DNA of 64,000 bases from Anisus vortex (Eukaryota > Mollusca > Gastropoda > Planorbidae): positions 27,759,990 through 27,823,989 of the forward strand of contig OX421499.1 of assembly GCA_949126835.1 (NCBI GenBank). Direction: 5' to 3'. Positions 1 through 11,966 of this stretch are shown here, in pieces. The position numbers were made by a program, and so were the translations under genes. The stretch's first letter is position 1; each line of letters starts with the position of its first letter. Under the pieces are notes generated by a model. That model saw only the letters and a program-made list of their open reading frames with translations. It was not told the DNA's origin and made no database searches.

Positions 1-2800
1 GATACACAGATACGCATACACGCGTATACACACACACAGTTTCTTATAGATCTACCAGAGACACTGTCACCAACAGACAAACACATTGACAGTCTGCCTA
101 TCTCTATTACACACACACATACATACACACTCATACCCAAGAGATAATTAAACCTCTAAATGTAATTCAATTACACCAGCCCACTAAAGCCCCCAGCCTC
201 CACCATCCCCTCTTCGACACACAAGTACTCAAGACCACCCACCCACCCCCTCCCTCTTGTTCACCACGCTCCTCAAGAACAGGTCAGTAGCTTGACCTCA
301 TGGATGTTGACCAGTATCGCCTGCAGGTTCCAGTCTCAATGCTTTTGTTCACTGAATGGAGAAGCTCACAGAAAATTAAGCTGCTTTTCTTTTCTTTTCT
401 TTTTACCTCTTTTACTCCTAATAAAGATCTCTCCACTACAACGCCAACCTAGTTGTTTTCTAGCCAAAAAACAAAACAAAACGTAATTAATTGGCTCTAG
501 GGCTAGTAAGGCTCTGAGTTGGTAATTCTACAAGCTCCATTAGACAGTACGCGTGTACATTATGTTTTTTTCTTATTCACGTTGTTGAAAAATGTTTAGA
601 TAGTGGGTTCTTAATCAATACTATACATTTTATGTTCAGTTAAATAAAATAAACCAGAACAATTTCTACTATTTAAACAAACTTAATTTATTAATCACGT
701 GACCCACTACCACAAAACGAGTCGCATTGTGCCCTAGTCTCATTTTAAGTTATTAATTTTTTCTTATAGTGATACGAATGCTGAACTCAATGGTGAAAAC
801 ATATAGCCTTAGAAAGTTATTGGTAAATTAGACCTACATTAGAAAATTTCACAATATAATTACTTCATACTTGGATATACTGTAGCCTCTGTCGGTAACC
901 TAATTTTGAGAAATTTCAAATGTACTATTTTGCTTTTTCACATGAAACAATACAGGGTGTAACTTTAAAAATATATTTTTATAATTTATACTTTTTTTTT
1001 TAGAAAAAAAAAACTCAACACAGAAATGTGCACAAGAAAAAAAAGTAGAAATTATCAAATTATTAAATAAAAAAATGACTAAATTTTCAAATGTACATTG
1101 AAAACATCAATTAACATATTTTGTTCATTAGATTAATTTCTTATTTAATCTTTAAAATAACAATAACGGGCACCACTCCATCCTGTAGACAGAAAATTTA
1201 ACAACAGACTTACGGCCCTTAGGCTAAAATTAAAGTAGTTACCTAAAGACTAAAGTAATAATTTGTGTGAAACAACCTTAAAGTTGATCTATGTGTGTAT
1301 TATCATCAATATATTATTATATAAAAATATGTGTGACTTATAAGTTTACAGATGTTCTTTCTAGATAGAAGATTATTACGTCCCAGGCCCAAAACTCCTG
1401 CAAACCAGGGCCGTTTTGTTAGCAGTCTGGTGTACTAACCCCTAGACTCCTAGGCCGTTTAGTGCATCGTTACAAAGTACATACATTGAAAACGTCCCTC
1501 CATAAAAAAATGTGTATTGTATAACTTATAATAAATAATGTGTTTATTTAATAGATTTAAATAGAAAATATCCAAATATACCGATACATAAAACAGTATG
1601 CAACAAATCGGCTTTTCCTTATAGGCTATTTACTATGTTGATCGCGAGGTCTTTTGGGGGTCAGCGGATAGAGTAGCAAAGATGCCAATTTAATGACAGT
1701 TTTTTTAAGAACTTTACATGCGCTGCAAAACTATTTTTTTTAAGTTGCCCAAATGCAAGCTGCTTTTTTTAAGTCTTACATTGAAGCTGTTTAAGTTTGA
1801 ACAAGACTCTTTTTAGGTCAGTTTTACCACTAGACAATTATTAGCCGCTAGTGTAATAAAACTGAACTAATGGTGGGCCTAACGCGGAAGATTCAAATGA
1901 AACACTAAATATGTCACATTTTGTGTCACTCTATGTCCTTCTTTGGAAGCTCAAGTATCTGGCAACCCTACGTCTATCGGTCTGTTTGTCTGTTGGGAGT
2001 GTTCAGCGTCTGTGTGGAAAACTCAGTTTTTGTTTCTCAAGTACGTAGATCAAAAGCTGAGCCACAAACTCGCGTTAATGACAACGTAGCTTAACATCTG
2101 CGTTTACAGTTCTCTGTACATCTATTGAAAGAGATATTCCCGATTTGAAAAAAAAACAAAAACAAGAGGCCTATAACTACGTAGTTTTGGCAAGGGCAAT
2201 TAATGTTAAGGAATTGTGAGAATCTTACATGGTTTTAAAATATTTGTTCGAGTACAAAAAGAAAATATATAAGAAATCGTAGGACACCATATTTGAATTA
2301 TTTCCTCCCAACTTACAACAAAATCAAAAATTGGTTTTAAGTTTGACAAAAACAACAATAATGCTATGGAGCAAGTAAATAATATATAGGTAGTGACTAA
2401 AGTAAGAATTAAAAAGTCGAAATAAAACCCATTTTTGGATATTAAGAAAACCTATATAGGAAGTGAATAGTCATGTGACTGCCCACGCTTACTCGGCAGT
2501 CTTTTCTCATAACTTGTAAGGAACGCACGTATAATTAGACTCAGAGACCATTAGTAAAAATGTGTATTATGTAGCTATTATAATATGCAATTGTTTTCAT
2601 AGATGTGAAGTAACCAGTTAATAATATTAATAAATTACATATGCTGCAACAAGGAGTTCCTTTATTAATTTACAAGTTTCAAATATATATATTGTGAAGT
2701 CGTGTGTTTTTCAATGTATTGATAGACAATAATTCAGCAACTGTAGCAAATACACTCTGGAGAGACTGATTATTTTAATTGATGGTCCAACAATAATTGA
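1..2800. other. AT-rich non-coding stretch
   Basis: No exon with acceptable splice sites, no RNA gene and no recognisable transposon end was found here. The first 130 bases are CA-rich simple sequence. The rest is AT-rich with frequent homopolymer A and T runs and stops in all frames. Confidence 0.6.
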
Positions 2801-2806
2801 GGACAT

Positions 2807-2866
2807 CAACAAATAACATATAGTCAAACAACAATAACATATAGGCAAACAACAATAACATATAGT
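2807..2866. repeat. 21-bp tandem repeat, 3 copies
   Basis: Three near-identical units ending in AACATATAG follow each other. The array is too short to say more about it. Confidence 0.7.
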
Positions 2867-3052
2867 CTAAACGATTTGTGCAAAAAAAAAAAATATTTTG
2901 TTTTTAGGTGTTGGTGTTTAATTTGTTATTTTCTATACAAAGATTGTTGGAGCAGCATGAACGCAACGCTCTTACTCTGCACCGAAACACCCCTAATGTC
3001 TTGTTTAGCACAAAACCAATCAGTATAGCACGTTAACTCAAGGGTCAAGGTC

Positions 3053-3055
<3 letters not shown>

Positions 3056-3086
<31 letters not shown>
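3056..3086. repeat. (GT)n microsatellite
   Basis: Uninterrupted GT dinucleotide run. Confidence 0.95.
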
Positions 3087-3088
<2 letters not shown>

Positions 3089-3344
3089 AGAGGTCACGTC
3101 TGACGTTAGAGATCAATAAAGGCGCGAAAAGATTTGTCTTCATGTCGTCGGCTCTCACTCCCACCCCACCCCGACCCCTTCATTTTCCCGCTAATTTCTG
3201 ACAGTTTGAGGGATTTTTGGGGGACACAGAGATTTTGTTGGGGATAACTCTGACAAGGGCTGGGGAAGGGATGGGGAGGGGGATGAGATTATCTCCCTTT
3301 TATTATTGAACCACTCCTAGCAGATTAATGGATAAAACATGCGA

Positions 3345-3860
3345 ATAGATAGTTTGGTAGATTGATAGCTAGATAGATAAATAGGTAGGTAGGATGATGG
3401 TCGGGGGATTCCCTAGGTAGGCAAGTGGACAGACGGTTAGTTAAATATTATAAAGACAGATATATAGATGTGTGCTGTGATAATTAGTTGGGTAGATTGA
3501 TAGGGCAATAAGTACATGAAGAGGTTGCAGTATGTAGGTAGCCTTGGTAGTGAGATAAATTTAGAAATATGTGGATGTATAGGTGGTTAGGTAGGTAAGT
3601 ATATAGATATATAGAAATATAAATAAATGTTGAAAAAATAAAAAAAATATTTATAGATATAGATATAAAGAGACAGAGAGAGAGAGAGGGGGGAGATGTT
3701 GATGTAGGTCTAGATGGATAGATCGACAGATAGGTAATGTATAGATAGAAAGATAATGTATAGATAGATAGTTAATGTATAGATATATAGCTACATACAT
3801 ACAAGATAATGTATAGATAGATAGATAGATAGACAGATAGTTAGATAGATACTAAGATAG
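3345..3860. repeat. GATA-rich imperfect simple repeat
   Basis: A long, decayed tract of GATA/TAGA tetranucleotides (ATAGATAGATAG motifs), with a short (GA)n run near 3675. It looks like an old microsatellite spread by slippage. Confidence 0.8.
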
Positions 3861-3951
3861 GTAAGTAAGACAGTACGTAGTCATTAATTTCAATGTAATA
3901 AAATTATAAATGCAATCAAAGCTAAATGTCAAGTATACCTTTAACTCCACT

Positions 3952-4172
3952 CTCGTCCATAAGGCTGGTAAAGCTACATTCACCAATTTACTTAGCCAAG
4001 GCTACCATGGGGATTTCGTGTCCAGGACAATGTTCCGCCGCCATTGCTATCCCTGACTCAAGGACGGGTAATCGTTAGAGCTGGACAGACATAGGGACAT
4101 TCTCCAGGCATATTTTCTGACCTGGATTTGAGCCGCAGACTTTCACATGGGAACTACGCTAATTAACAACGG
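3952..4172 (-). mobile_element. tRNA-derived SINE (diverged)
   Basis: Reads on the minus strand as an old copy of the window's main SINE. From left to right it shows the reversed 3' part (AAGGCTGGTAAAGC, then CACCAATTTA), the middle with GGACAATG, and a decayed tRNA-like head. Many substitutions indicate an old insertion. Confidence 0.65.
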
Positions 4173-4436
4173 CCCCCCTTTCTTATACAAAGCTGGTCAT
4201 ATAAAGCGATCGTTACTAAACTGTTCGCTAAAACATGTATGCAACAAAACAAAGATTCATTATAATACTTCAAATCTACTGGTGTTAAACAACAACAACA
4301 ACAATAACTAACAAAAAAACTTTATTTTTTCTTCTTTTTTTTTTCCTTCATTCATTTTCTAAAAGACAAATAAAATCACAACTTCATCAATAACTTGCAC
4401 TACTGAGGGAGACAAAATAAGAGTCAAAGAGAACAC

Positions 4437-4500
4437 ACGCACAGACACACACACAGACACACACACAGACACACACACAGATACACACACACACGCACAC
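4437..4500. repeat. (CA)n microsatellite
   Basis: CA repeats interrupted by AGACA units. Two overlapping minus-strand open frames here are translations of this repeat and not genes. Confidence 0.9.
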
Positions 4501-5218
4501 AAATAAAAGTAGTTTTTTTCTAAAAAACAAAAAGGACCACGACAATTTATTGATTCTATTAATGAAATAATGTTTGGTTGGCATTTAATACAAGTGTTTC
4601 GTTTTCTCGTAATTAATATAAAATAAAAGTCCTGGTCAACACAATTCACTCAATACTGACTTTTTGGGGTGGGGTGGAAAAGGGAGTCTGTGGGGGGGGG
4701 GGGGAAGGGGGAGAGAAAATGGACAACAGCAATCCATCGAAAATTTTAATGGCAGCTGAAAATTGTAGCCACTCACGTGCCAGACTTTCGAAATGCTGGT
4801 GACGTCACTGGTCCATTAAAAATCAATCCCGGATAAATATTATGGAAGAACACGCTTAGGGCTTGAAAGTTGTCAGGGCAATATTAAAAAAACAAAAAAA
4901 CAAGTAAAAGTGACATGAATATTTAAGTCTTTTAATAGGTCGACCTGTGGTGACTTTCCATTAACACCAGGGAGACAAAATACCAACTTTAATTTCTATA
5001 TATATAAAACCAAAAGAAGAAAAAGTGGATCAAATCGATGGGTCAAAATTTAAACTTTTAGACTTTTGCTATATCCAAATGTGATATCCGTCTTTTTATT
5101 AATTCAAAATTTTGTTCAACATTTGTCTTAAAAAATTAATGATTTAATTAAAATGCATTTTTTTCTCTCGCTTTAATGTCGTTTTTTTTAGATCTACAAA
5201 ATATATCGGCCGAGATTA

Positions 5219-5594
5219 TATCATAGGAGCAATCAGTTGATGGTTTCTTGCAGCTCTTCATAGGAGCAATCAGTTGATGGTTTCTTGCAGCTCTTCATAG
5301 GAGCAATCAGTTGATGGTTTCTTGCAGCTCTTCATAGGAGCAATCAGTTGATGGTTTCTTGCAGCTCTTCATAGGAGCAATCAGTTGATGGTTTCTTGCA
5401 GCTCTTCATAGGAGCAATCAGTTGATGGTTTCTTGCAGCTCTTCACAGGAGCAATCAGTTGATGGTTTCTTGCAGCTCTTCATAGGAGCAATCAGTTGAT
5501 GGTTTCTTGCAGCTCTTCATAGGAGCAATCAGTTGATGGTTTCTTGCAGCTCTTCATAGGAGCAATCAGTTGATGGTTTCTTGCAGCTCTTCAT
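5219..5594. repeat. 37-bp tandem repeat, about 10 copies
   Basis: Ten nearly perfect units containing GGAGCAATCAGTTGATGG; one copy has CACAGG in place of CATAGG. The near identity means recent expansion or homogenisation. The array stops within about ten bases of the SINE that follows. Confidence 0.95.
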
Positions 5595-5604
5595 GCCATT
5601 GCAT

Positions 5605-5825
5605 GGGGCACGGTGGTCGACCCGGCAGCGCGTTCGACTGGCGTACCGAAAGTCTTGGGTTACAATCCGCATGTGTCCCTAAGTCTACCCAGTTATATTG
5701 GGTACCTGACATTAGTCGGGGTAAAGTAAAAGCGTCTGTTCATTGTGCTGGCCACATATCCCCATAGTATTGCCGTGGCCACTGAAAACTGGTGAACGCT
5801 GCTTCATTGTCCTCATGAAGGGGGC
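5605..5825 (+). mobile_element. tRNA-derived SINE
   Basis: Starts with a tRNA-like head: an A-box-like segment in GGGGCACGGTGGTCGAC, then a decayed B box. The family's tRNA-unrelated body follows (GGGTACCTGACATTAG, GTAAAGTAAAAGCG, CATTGTGCTGGCCACA, GTGAACGCTGCTTCA). The resemblance of the head to tRNA is visible; mobilisation by a LINE is general knowledge of SINEs. Confidence 0.85.
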
Positions 5826-6542
5826 TTCACTATGCTATTACAGTTAGCACGCTCGGTGAGCTCTTGGTGGCAGATGCATGGGTAGGTAAGGTGCACAGCC
5901 ACTAGTTAAAGAGAAATATCTAAAAACTTTTTTTTAAAGGACAATTATGTCTCAGAATTCCTCAGTATATGCGGCAAGCTGTTCCATAGAGATGGCGCCA
6001 CGGACTCAAACGCGAACACTCAAACTCAAACACACTCCCTTCAAAGAAACATGAGTGCCCAGCGCCCTTCAAGCCCTCGTAACCTTTCTGGCCGCTCCTC
6101 CGAAAGGATAGACGTAGAGAAAAATAAATCTTAGACAAACTACCGCTTAAACATTATACAAAAAAATCTTGCAGCTGACTCATAGAGAGGAATAGTTTAT
6201 TAACCATGGATCACGTTCCAAATATATTATACAAGCCGAATTTCCCGGCGTTGCCCGTGGAAACAAATACAAAGGCCTCTAGCTACTGATAACAAATTTA
6301 TCAACTACAATGTACAGAAAGCTATAATAGTTTTAAAACTAGAATTATTAAATATTGACTGAAAAATTTTGGGGAGAGTATTTTAAAATAAATATTGTAA
6401 TCGGGTTAAAAAGGATCATGTCATTCATTTACCATAAAGTTTTGACTATCCCTGGCTGAGAATCGAACAATAAGGTAACATGTCTTTAAATTAACCAATG
6501 GGGTTCAGAATCCACACACACAGTATACTTTATATATATATA

Positions 6543-6792
6543 CAGTGCTTTTTTTGTGACGGTACGCACCGGTACGGCGTACCGGCACCTTTTTCAATGT
6601 GGGAAAAAAATAATTACTTTTCTTGTATTTTTACGTTTATTATTTATTTATTTTATTATTAATTTGTTAAAATTGAATTCTTTTAAAAATGCGCGCAATA
6701 AGAATTAAAATCTAAAATGCGAAACTGCTTTAAAAGTTAGGCAATCCATCACTGAGTACCGGCACCTATTTTTTTATACAAAAAAAGCATTG
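6543..6792. mobile_element. hAT-like MITE, 250 bp
   Basis: Terminal inverted repeats CAGTGCTTTTTTTG and CAAAAAAAGCATTG bound a 250-bp element. Internally it carries ACCGGTACGG and two GTACCGGCACCT blocks. TATATATA lies on both sides, consistent with an 8-bp duplication, although such low-complexity flanks could match by chance. It has no coding capacity. Confidence 0.75.
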
Positions 6793-7651
6793 TATATATA
6801 GAGAGAGAGTCTATATATATTTATATATATATATATTATATATTTATATGTATATATATATATGTATAATAATAATAATATTATATAATATACCGAACTT
6901 TTCGCAGTTTGCCAATGTCCGCACTTCTTATGATATAAGGGGAAAAAATCTAACGTTTAAATGAGCAAAGTTTATCTAAAAATGAACCAATAGGTTGAAG
7001 TACTAGAATAAGTAAAAAAAGAGAAGAAAAAACAACAACTTTGTATTGCTATAAATAGATCTAGAGGCTGTTGACAAGATGATCAACGTATTTTTTTAAG
7101 TCATTGATTTTTGTCATTTGTTTTAGAGATTACAAGGGAAAGTCCTCAAGTTTCTCCCACAATTTTAAAATGTGTATAGAGAAAATTAACCTGATTTCGG
7201 CTGATTTCCGACAGAAATCAAGTGGGGGGAGGGTGTGTGTAGAGAGTTATGTTTATTTTTCACTGCCCCACGCTAACACAGTTCTCTCCCCCCTTGTTTA
7301 CGCATCTTTAGAATGACGGGGAGAAGAAGAAAAAAGAAAACGCTTAATACAATTTTCCAAATTGGTCTGGTCAGAACGAGTGGACGTGGGTCCACCAGGG
7401 GCTATTTGATGACCCGCCCTTGTCTCCCACAGGCGAGGTGTCAGGCGCTAGGACAGCTGCTACATCACACATCTTGTTGTAACACCAGGACTGCCTCCTC
7501 CTGCTGCTGCTGCTGATGATGATGTGGATGTTGTTTCAGATTCGGGAGGAGCGGAGGGCAGATCGCGAGGGACCCTCCAGGGTACAAAGAGTTAATCTCG
7601 ATAAAACACAAAAAAAAATAGAAAGATATCTGGTAGACAACAACAGTTACA

Positions 7652-7741
7652 CACACAGAGACATACACACACACAGTCACACATATATACACACATATAC
7701 ACACACATACACACACACACATACGCACAGACACACACACA
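7652..7741. repeat. (CA)n/(TACA)n microsatellite
   Basis: CA and TACA repeats. Open frames on both strands here are low-complexity translations. Confidence 0.9.
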
Positions 7742-8199
7742 AAACCTTTTCTTGCGAACACAAGCAAATACACTTAGGTCTATAGTCTTTATCATGTAGA
7801 ACTTTTTTTTAAAGTCTTGATAAGGCTTCTGTCATATTTTTACCCGTTTCTTTTTTATAGGTCATTTATAAACGCATTGGTCCAATACCAAGGATGTGTA
7901 GTTCGAATCCGACTAAATCCATATAATTAGCACTGGTACGTGCAGTAATCATCATGTGGTAGCATTGTATGATCGATTCAGCTATTCCAATACAGACAAA
8001 AAATTAGCCTAATAAAATTGGCCATTACATTATGAAAATTTTCCAAATGCGGGGCCCTTGGGGGTGAGTAGGCGGGTTCCCGCATTGTACCAGCCAGCAT
8101 CACATATAGCCCCCCCCCCTTTAACAACTACACACAGTCGTAACCGTTTTATTTATGATACAAAATATCACAAAGCTTGCATTTCTATAACGGATAAAT

Positions 8200-8564
8200 C
8201 AGGGGTCGGGAACCTTTTTATCTTAGAGAGCCACATATTTTGAAAAGTAATTCTGTGAGAGCTATAGGCTTACATTATGTTTAAAACTAAAAATTCAAGT
8301 AAATGTGTGCATTTGGTGTAATTTCAATACTAAAAGTACAATAATTATGTCTCTGAATTCTTCTGATGCTGAGCTAAAGTAGACTTTAGCTCATTTGTAC
8401 AATGAAATATTGATATGCAATACTTACTTTAATTACTATAATTAATGTGTAGATCAAAAAGTCTAAAAAAATATTTTTTTAATAATCGAACTTTTGTCTG
8501 CGAGCCAGTTGCAGCCATCAAAAGAGCCACATCTGGCTCACGAGCCATGGGTTTCCGACCCCTG
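8200..8564. mobile_element. hAT MITE (GTCGGGAACC family), copy 1
   Basis: Ends are CAGGGGTCGGGAACC and the reverse of it (GGTTTCCGACCCCTG). Flanking 8-mers GGATAAAT and GGCTAAAT differ at one base, as expected of an aged 8-bp hAT duplication. The interior is shared with the copy at 53466-53817: AGAGCCACAT near both ends and an AT-rich middle. There is no open frame. Confidence 0.85.
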
Positions 8565-9444
8565 GGCTAAATAAATGGATGTTTTAATATACAAATTATA
8601 TAGAACGGATTAAAAACGCATTTTTTTTTTAAAAATTGGGGTGAATTTGATGTCGAAATAGGCCAGCGAAACCATCAATCCAGCCTACGTCACTATTTGA
8701 GTTCCCAGGTTTGCAGAATACCATAATTATTGTGAAGGAAAGTTGAGACAACTGACGATGGGGCATGCTGACGAACTGTGCCAGATATGAAGTGCGCCAG
8801 AAACACTGCTTTGTTCCACAAGGAACACAAGTCAATTTCCAATATCCAGATCCATTTAATTATTCGGAAATCCGTTTATTTTTTATGATTTCCCATCCAC
8901 ATTTAAATAGTTACTTGATCTAGCTTTCAATAATTCTATATAATGGTTGCATTTTGTCAAATTTTAGCCCCTTCCAGAACCAGTACTACATTTTGTTTTT
9001 TCATAACCTTCTTTTACCGAAATGCTGAAATCGTGTTCTAGTAATTTTGTAATGTTCTAACCGCGGAGTGATACATATTTTCTTTTTTTCTTTAAACGTA
9101 GATTTTTTTTTTCATGTTGAATAAATAATAATATGTTTATTTATTTTGCTCTGTCAACCAACATATTATTGTAATCCCAAAATGCTCAGAGTAAAAAAAA
9201 AATATAAAAATAAAAAAATACACGTTATTATCATGCAGGACTGGCATGTGTTTAAAGAATGGGTTACTTGAACTAGTGAGAAAAAAACAGTTTTCTTTAT
9301 TTTAAACTTTCCTCCTAATACAATACTAGAAATTTTTCTTGGATAAGAGTAGAGCGTAACGGTATATTCTTTTGAAGGTTTGTCTGTAGATTTTATAAAG
9401 AAACTATTATTTTTCATTTAAAGTTTGACCATAATTCTTAAACT

Positions 9445-9645
9445 GGGGCGCTGTGACCGAGCGGCAGCGCGTTAGACTGGTCCTTGGTTCGAATCGTGTT
9501 GAAGGCTAGGATTTTGTTCCCGGGTTAGAGGGTGTTCCTGGGTCTACCCAACTCTGATGGGTACCTGACATAGGTTGGAATAAAGTAAAAGCGGCTGGGC
9601 ATTGTGCTGGCCACACAATCCCCCTTTACGCCGTGGCCGCAGTAA
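9445..9645 (+). mobile_element. tRNA-derived SINE
   Basis: Good tRNA-like head (TGACCGAGCGGCAGCGCG, then GGTTCGAATC as B box) followed by the family body up to the CACACAATCCCC segment. The 3' end is truncated. A short extra body fragment (CTGTGCTGTCCACATAATCC) recurs near 9740 beside a C homopolymer. Confidence 0.85.
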
Positions 9646-10172
9646 AGATCAAATCTTGGTTTAAAAACATGTAACTTTTTTTTAAATTTTAAGTTTACGA
9701 GGGTTACATTTTTTTTTACTCAGCTTCAATAAAAACCTGCACTGTGCTGTCCACATAATCCCCCCCCCCCCCCCGCGAACACCTTAGGTAAACCAGCTTG
9801 TGAAATCCACTTCGTTTATAACTCTTTGTACATTACAACAGGGGTCGGCAACCTTTTGCTAATAGAGTGCCATACTAGGATTTCTACATCATTCAGCGTG
9901 CCAACAGCCTGAAAGTAAAATTGATCTACTATAATATTTTTATAAGACAATTTTGTTAGCGCCGTAGCAAGACCAATGTCAAAAGCTATGGAGTTAATTA
10001 AAAATTAACGTTTTTGTGATATTCATCTTTTTTTTTTTGCATTTGTCTATAGGAAAAAAAAATATTGAGAATTTATTATACAAATTTTACATAAAAGGTT
10101 AGATCTACTGTATAATAATTTTAATGTAAATGAGAAGAAATATTTCGGATACCTGCTATTTGCTAATTATAT

Positions 10173-10320
10173 CAAAGACTATAATAAGATGGACCGCTTG
10201 CTCTATTTTTAGAGCTCATTTGTTCTTTTTCTGTGCGCATCCAATAACGCTGTCTTAAATTACTTCTACGCTCCTACGTTTGCCTAAATGGTTAAAATAT
10301 TAAGGCAAGCGGTCCATCTT
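10173..10320. mobile_element. MITE (CAAAGACTATAATAAG family), right end disrupted
   Basis: Left end CAAAGACTATAATAAGATGG and an inverted copy of its GGACCGCTTGC block near the right end (GCAAGCGGTCCATCTT). The last bases of the right end are lost next to the hAT element that starts at 10327. The complete relative is at 31146-31270. Confidence 0.7.
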
Positions 10321-10326
10321 GTTTAG

Positions 10327-10903
10327 CAGTGGTTCCCAACCATTTTAATGTTACTTCTTGTTGTTCTTAAGGCAATGTTAACCCTTCCCGTACCGACCTA
10401 CTTCTATCTATGCTGCTTTCAGTTCCGCTATATACGCGCCCGGGACTGTAAGGGTTAATATTATTTGCCGATGAATCATACAGTGAGTTCCGATTACTTT
10501 TAGTGAGCCATTCAGTACCAAAAGTTGAAATCCAGACTGAACAGCATCTACTCTACATTCCAATATATTCAAGAAATGTTGTTTTACCACCAATACTGCT
10601 GCTTTCAATACAGTATCTGCTTTTAACAGAGAAGATGAGTTCAACACAGCAACCCTCTACACATGTGTACCTGGTGCATATACGTACATTATGGCGCCAA
10701 CCCTGTCACATACACCTGTATTTGTACGTAGAGTAGGCTATGTGATTTGGCTGGCGCGATGATATCATCACGCCGGATAATCACATCGCCTTGAGACGGA
10801 TAGATCATTGGTGTCTCCTACCATCGAAAAATATGTGTGTTCGGATGGTGAAATGGACGTCCGACCCCCATAGGAGTCGCGACCCACAGGTTGGGAACCG
10901 CTG
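10327..10903 (-). mobile_element. Non-autonomous hAT element (CAGTGGTTCCCAAC family)
   Basis: Terminal repeats CAGTGGTTCCCAACC and GGTTGGGAACCGCTG. Its interior (TTTTAACAGAGAAGATG, ACACATGTGTACCTGG, CACATACACCTGTATTTG) is the reverse complement of the left part of the larger hAT element at 41312-43469, so it is an internally deleted relative. The flanking 8-mers (TTGTTTAG, TGTTATAT) do not match convincingly. Confidence 0.7.
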
Positions 10904-11373
10904 TGTTATATTCTTTCTCAGCCTAACTGAGATTTTTTTCGATAATTAAAGAGTACATTACAATAATAAGATACTACAATAAAGCGGAATTGATACGTAG
11001 CAATGATACAAATTGAGTAGTTAATGTAATGTTTAAAAGTGTAGGCTACATATAAATTCTTTAGTCATATAATATTTATATAATTTTCAATACCTTTTAT
11101 AGTTTGATAATTTTAAAGTTATATATTGTAAGCCATTATTTGTTTTATAAAGAGAATATTAGAAACATATTAAAACATTTTAACGCAAAGAAAACGGATT
11201 AATTATCTCCCTTTAAATTAAATGTCCCAAATTAATTTTGATTCAGTGATGACAAACTAGTCACGTTTTGTAATATAACTACTTTTACTTTTTAGAATTT
11301 TTTTAATACAAATCCAGCATTATGTTATTCATTTCATAATTATGGTATAAACAGTAAGGGGGGGGGGGGGGGC

Positions 11374-11585
11374 TGGTGGGAACAGTAAAGGCTAGGATTT
11401 GTTCCCGGGGTCTTGAGGGTGTCCATGAGTCCACCCAGCTCTGATGGCTACCTGACCTTAGTTGTGGTAAGGCAAAGGCCGCTGCGCTTAGTGCTGGCCA
11501 CACACTCACCTAGTATGTCGTGGCCACAAAAACTGGTGAACGCTGCTTCACCCGAAATATGGATCAATTTTGTCAGACAGGATGC
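11374..11585 (+). mobile_element. tRNA-derived SINE (head lost)
   Basis: Begins after a G homopolymer within the body (GGCTAGGATTTGTTCCCGG) and runs through CACCCAGCTCTGATGG, GTGCTGGCCACACA and GTGAACGCTGCTTCAC to GATCAATTTTGTCAGAC. It forms a convergent inverted pair with the next SINE. Confidence 0.85.
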
Positions 11586-11726
11586 TTTCCTTTTTGGTTT
11601 GTACATTAAACAGTGGTGAATAAATCTTTCTTACCTAAATTGTTTTTCCGTTTTAAAAGTTTATTTTTTAAACAATAATAATTACAACAATTGCATAATA
11701 TAATGCAAGTAAAGTAAATTAAAGTA

Positions 11727-11966
11727 TCCCGTCTGACAAAATTGATCCATAGGGCCGGTAAAGCAGCGTTCACCAGTTTTGTGTGGCCACGGCATACTAG
11801 GGGATTGTGTGGCCAGCACAAAGCCCAAATAAAGCTACCCATCAGAGCTGATTAAACTCAGTATCACCTCCAGACCCGGGAACAAATCCTAGCCTCCACC
11901 ATGATTCCAACCCAGGACCTTCGGTACGCCAGCCTAACGCACTGCCGCTCGGCCAATGTGCTCCAT
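11727..11966 (-). mobile_element. tRNA-derived SINE, near full length
   Basis: Minus-strand copy with the whole body and the tRNA-like head (reverse of CGGCCAATGTG and GCAGTGCGTTAGGCTGGCG). Its 3' end faces the 3' end of the plus-strand SINE about 140 bp to the left, and both share the GTCTGACAAAATTGATCCAT block in opposite orientation. Confidence 0.9.

Noticed and set aside
1378..1465. Possible tRNA-like SINE head on the minus strand
   Set aside because: A and B boxes too poor and no recognisable body.
7850..7930. tRNA-like sequence with AGTTCGAATCC
   Set aside because: B box alone; no acceptor or anticodon stem pairing.
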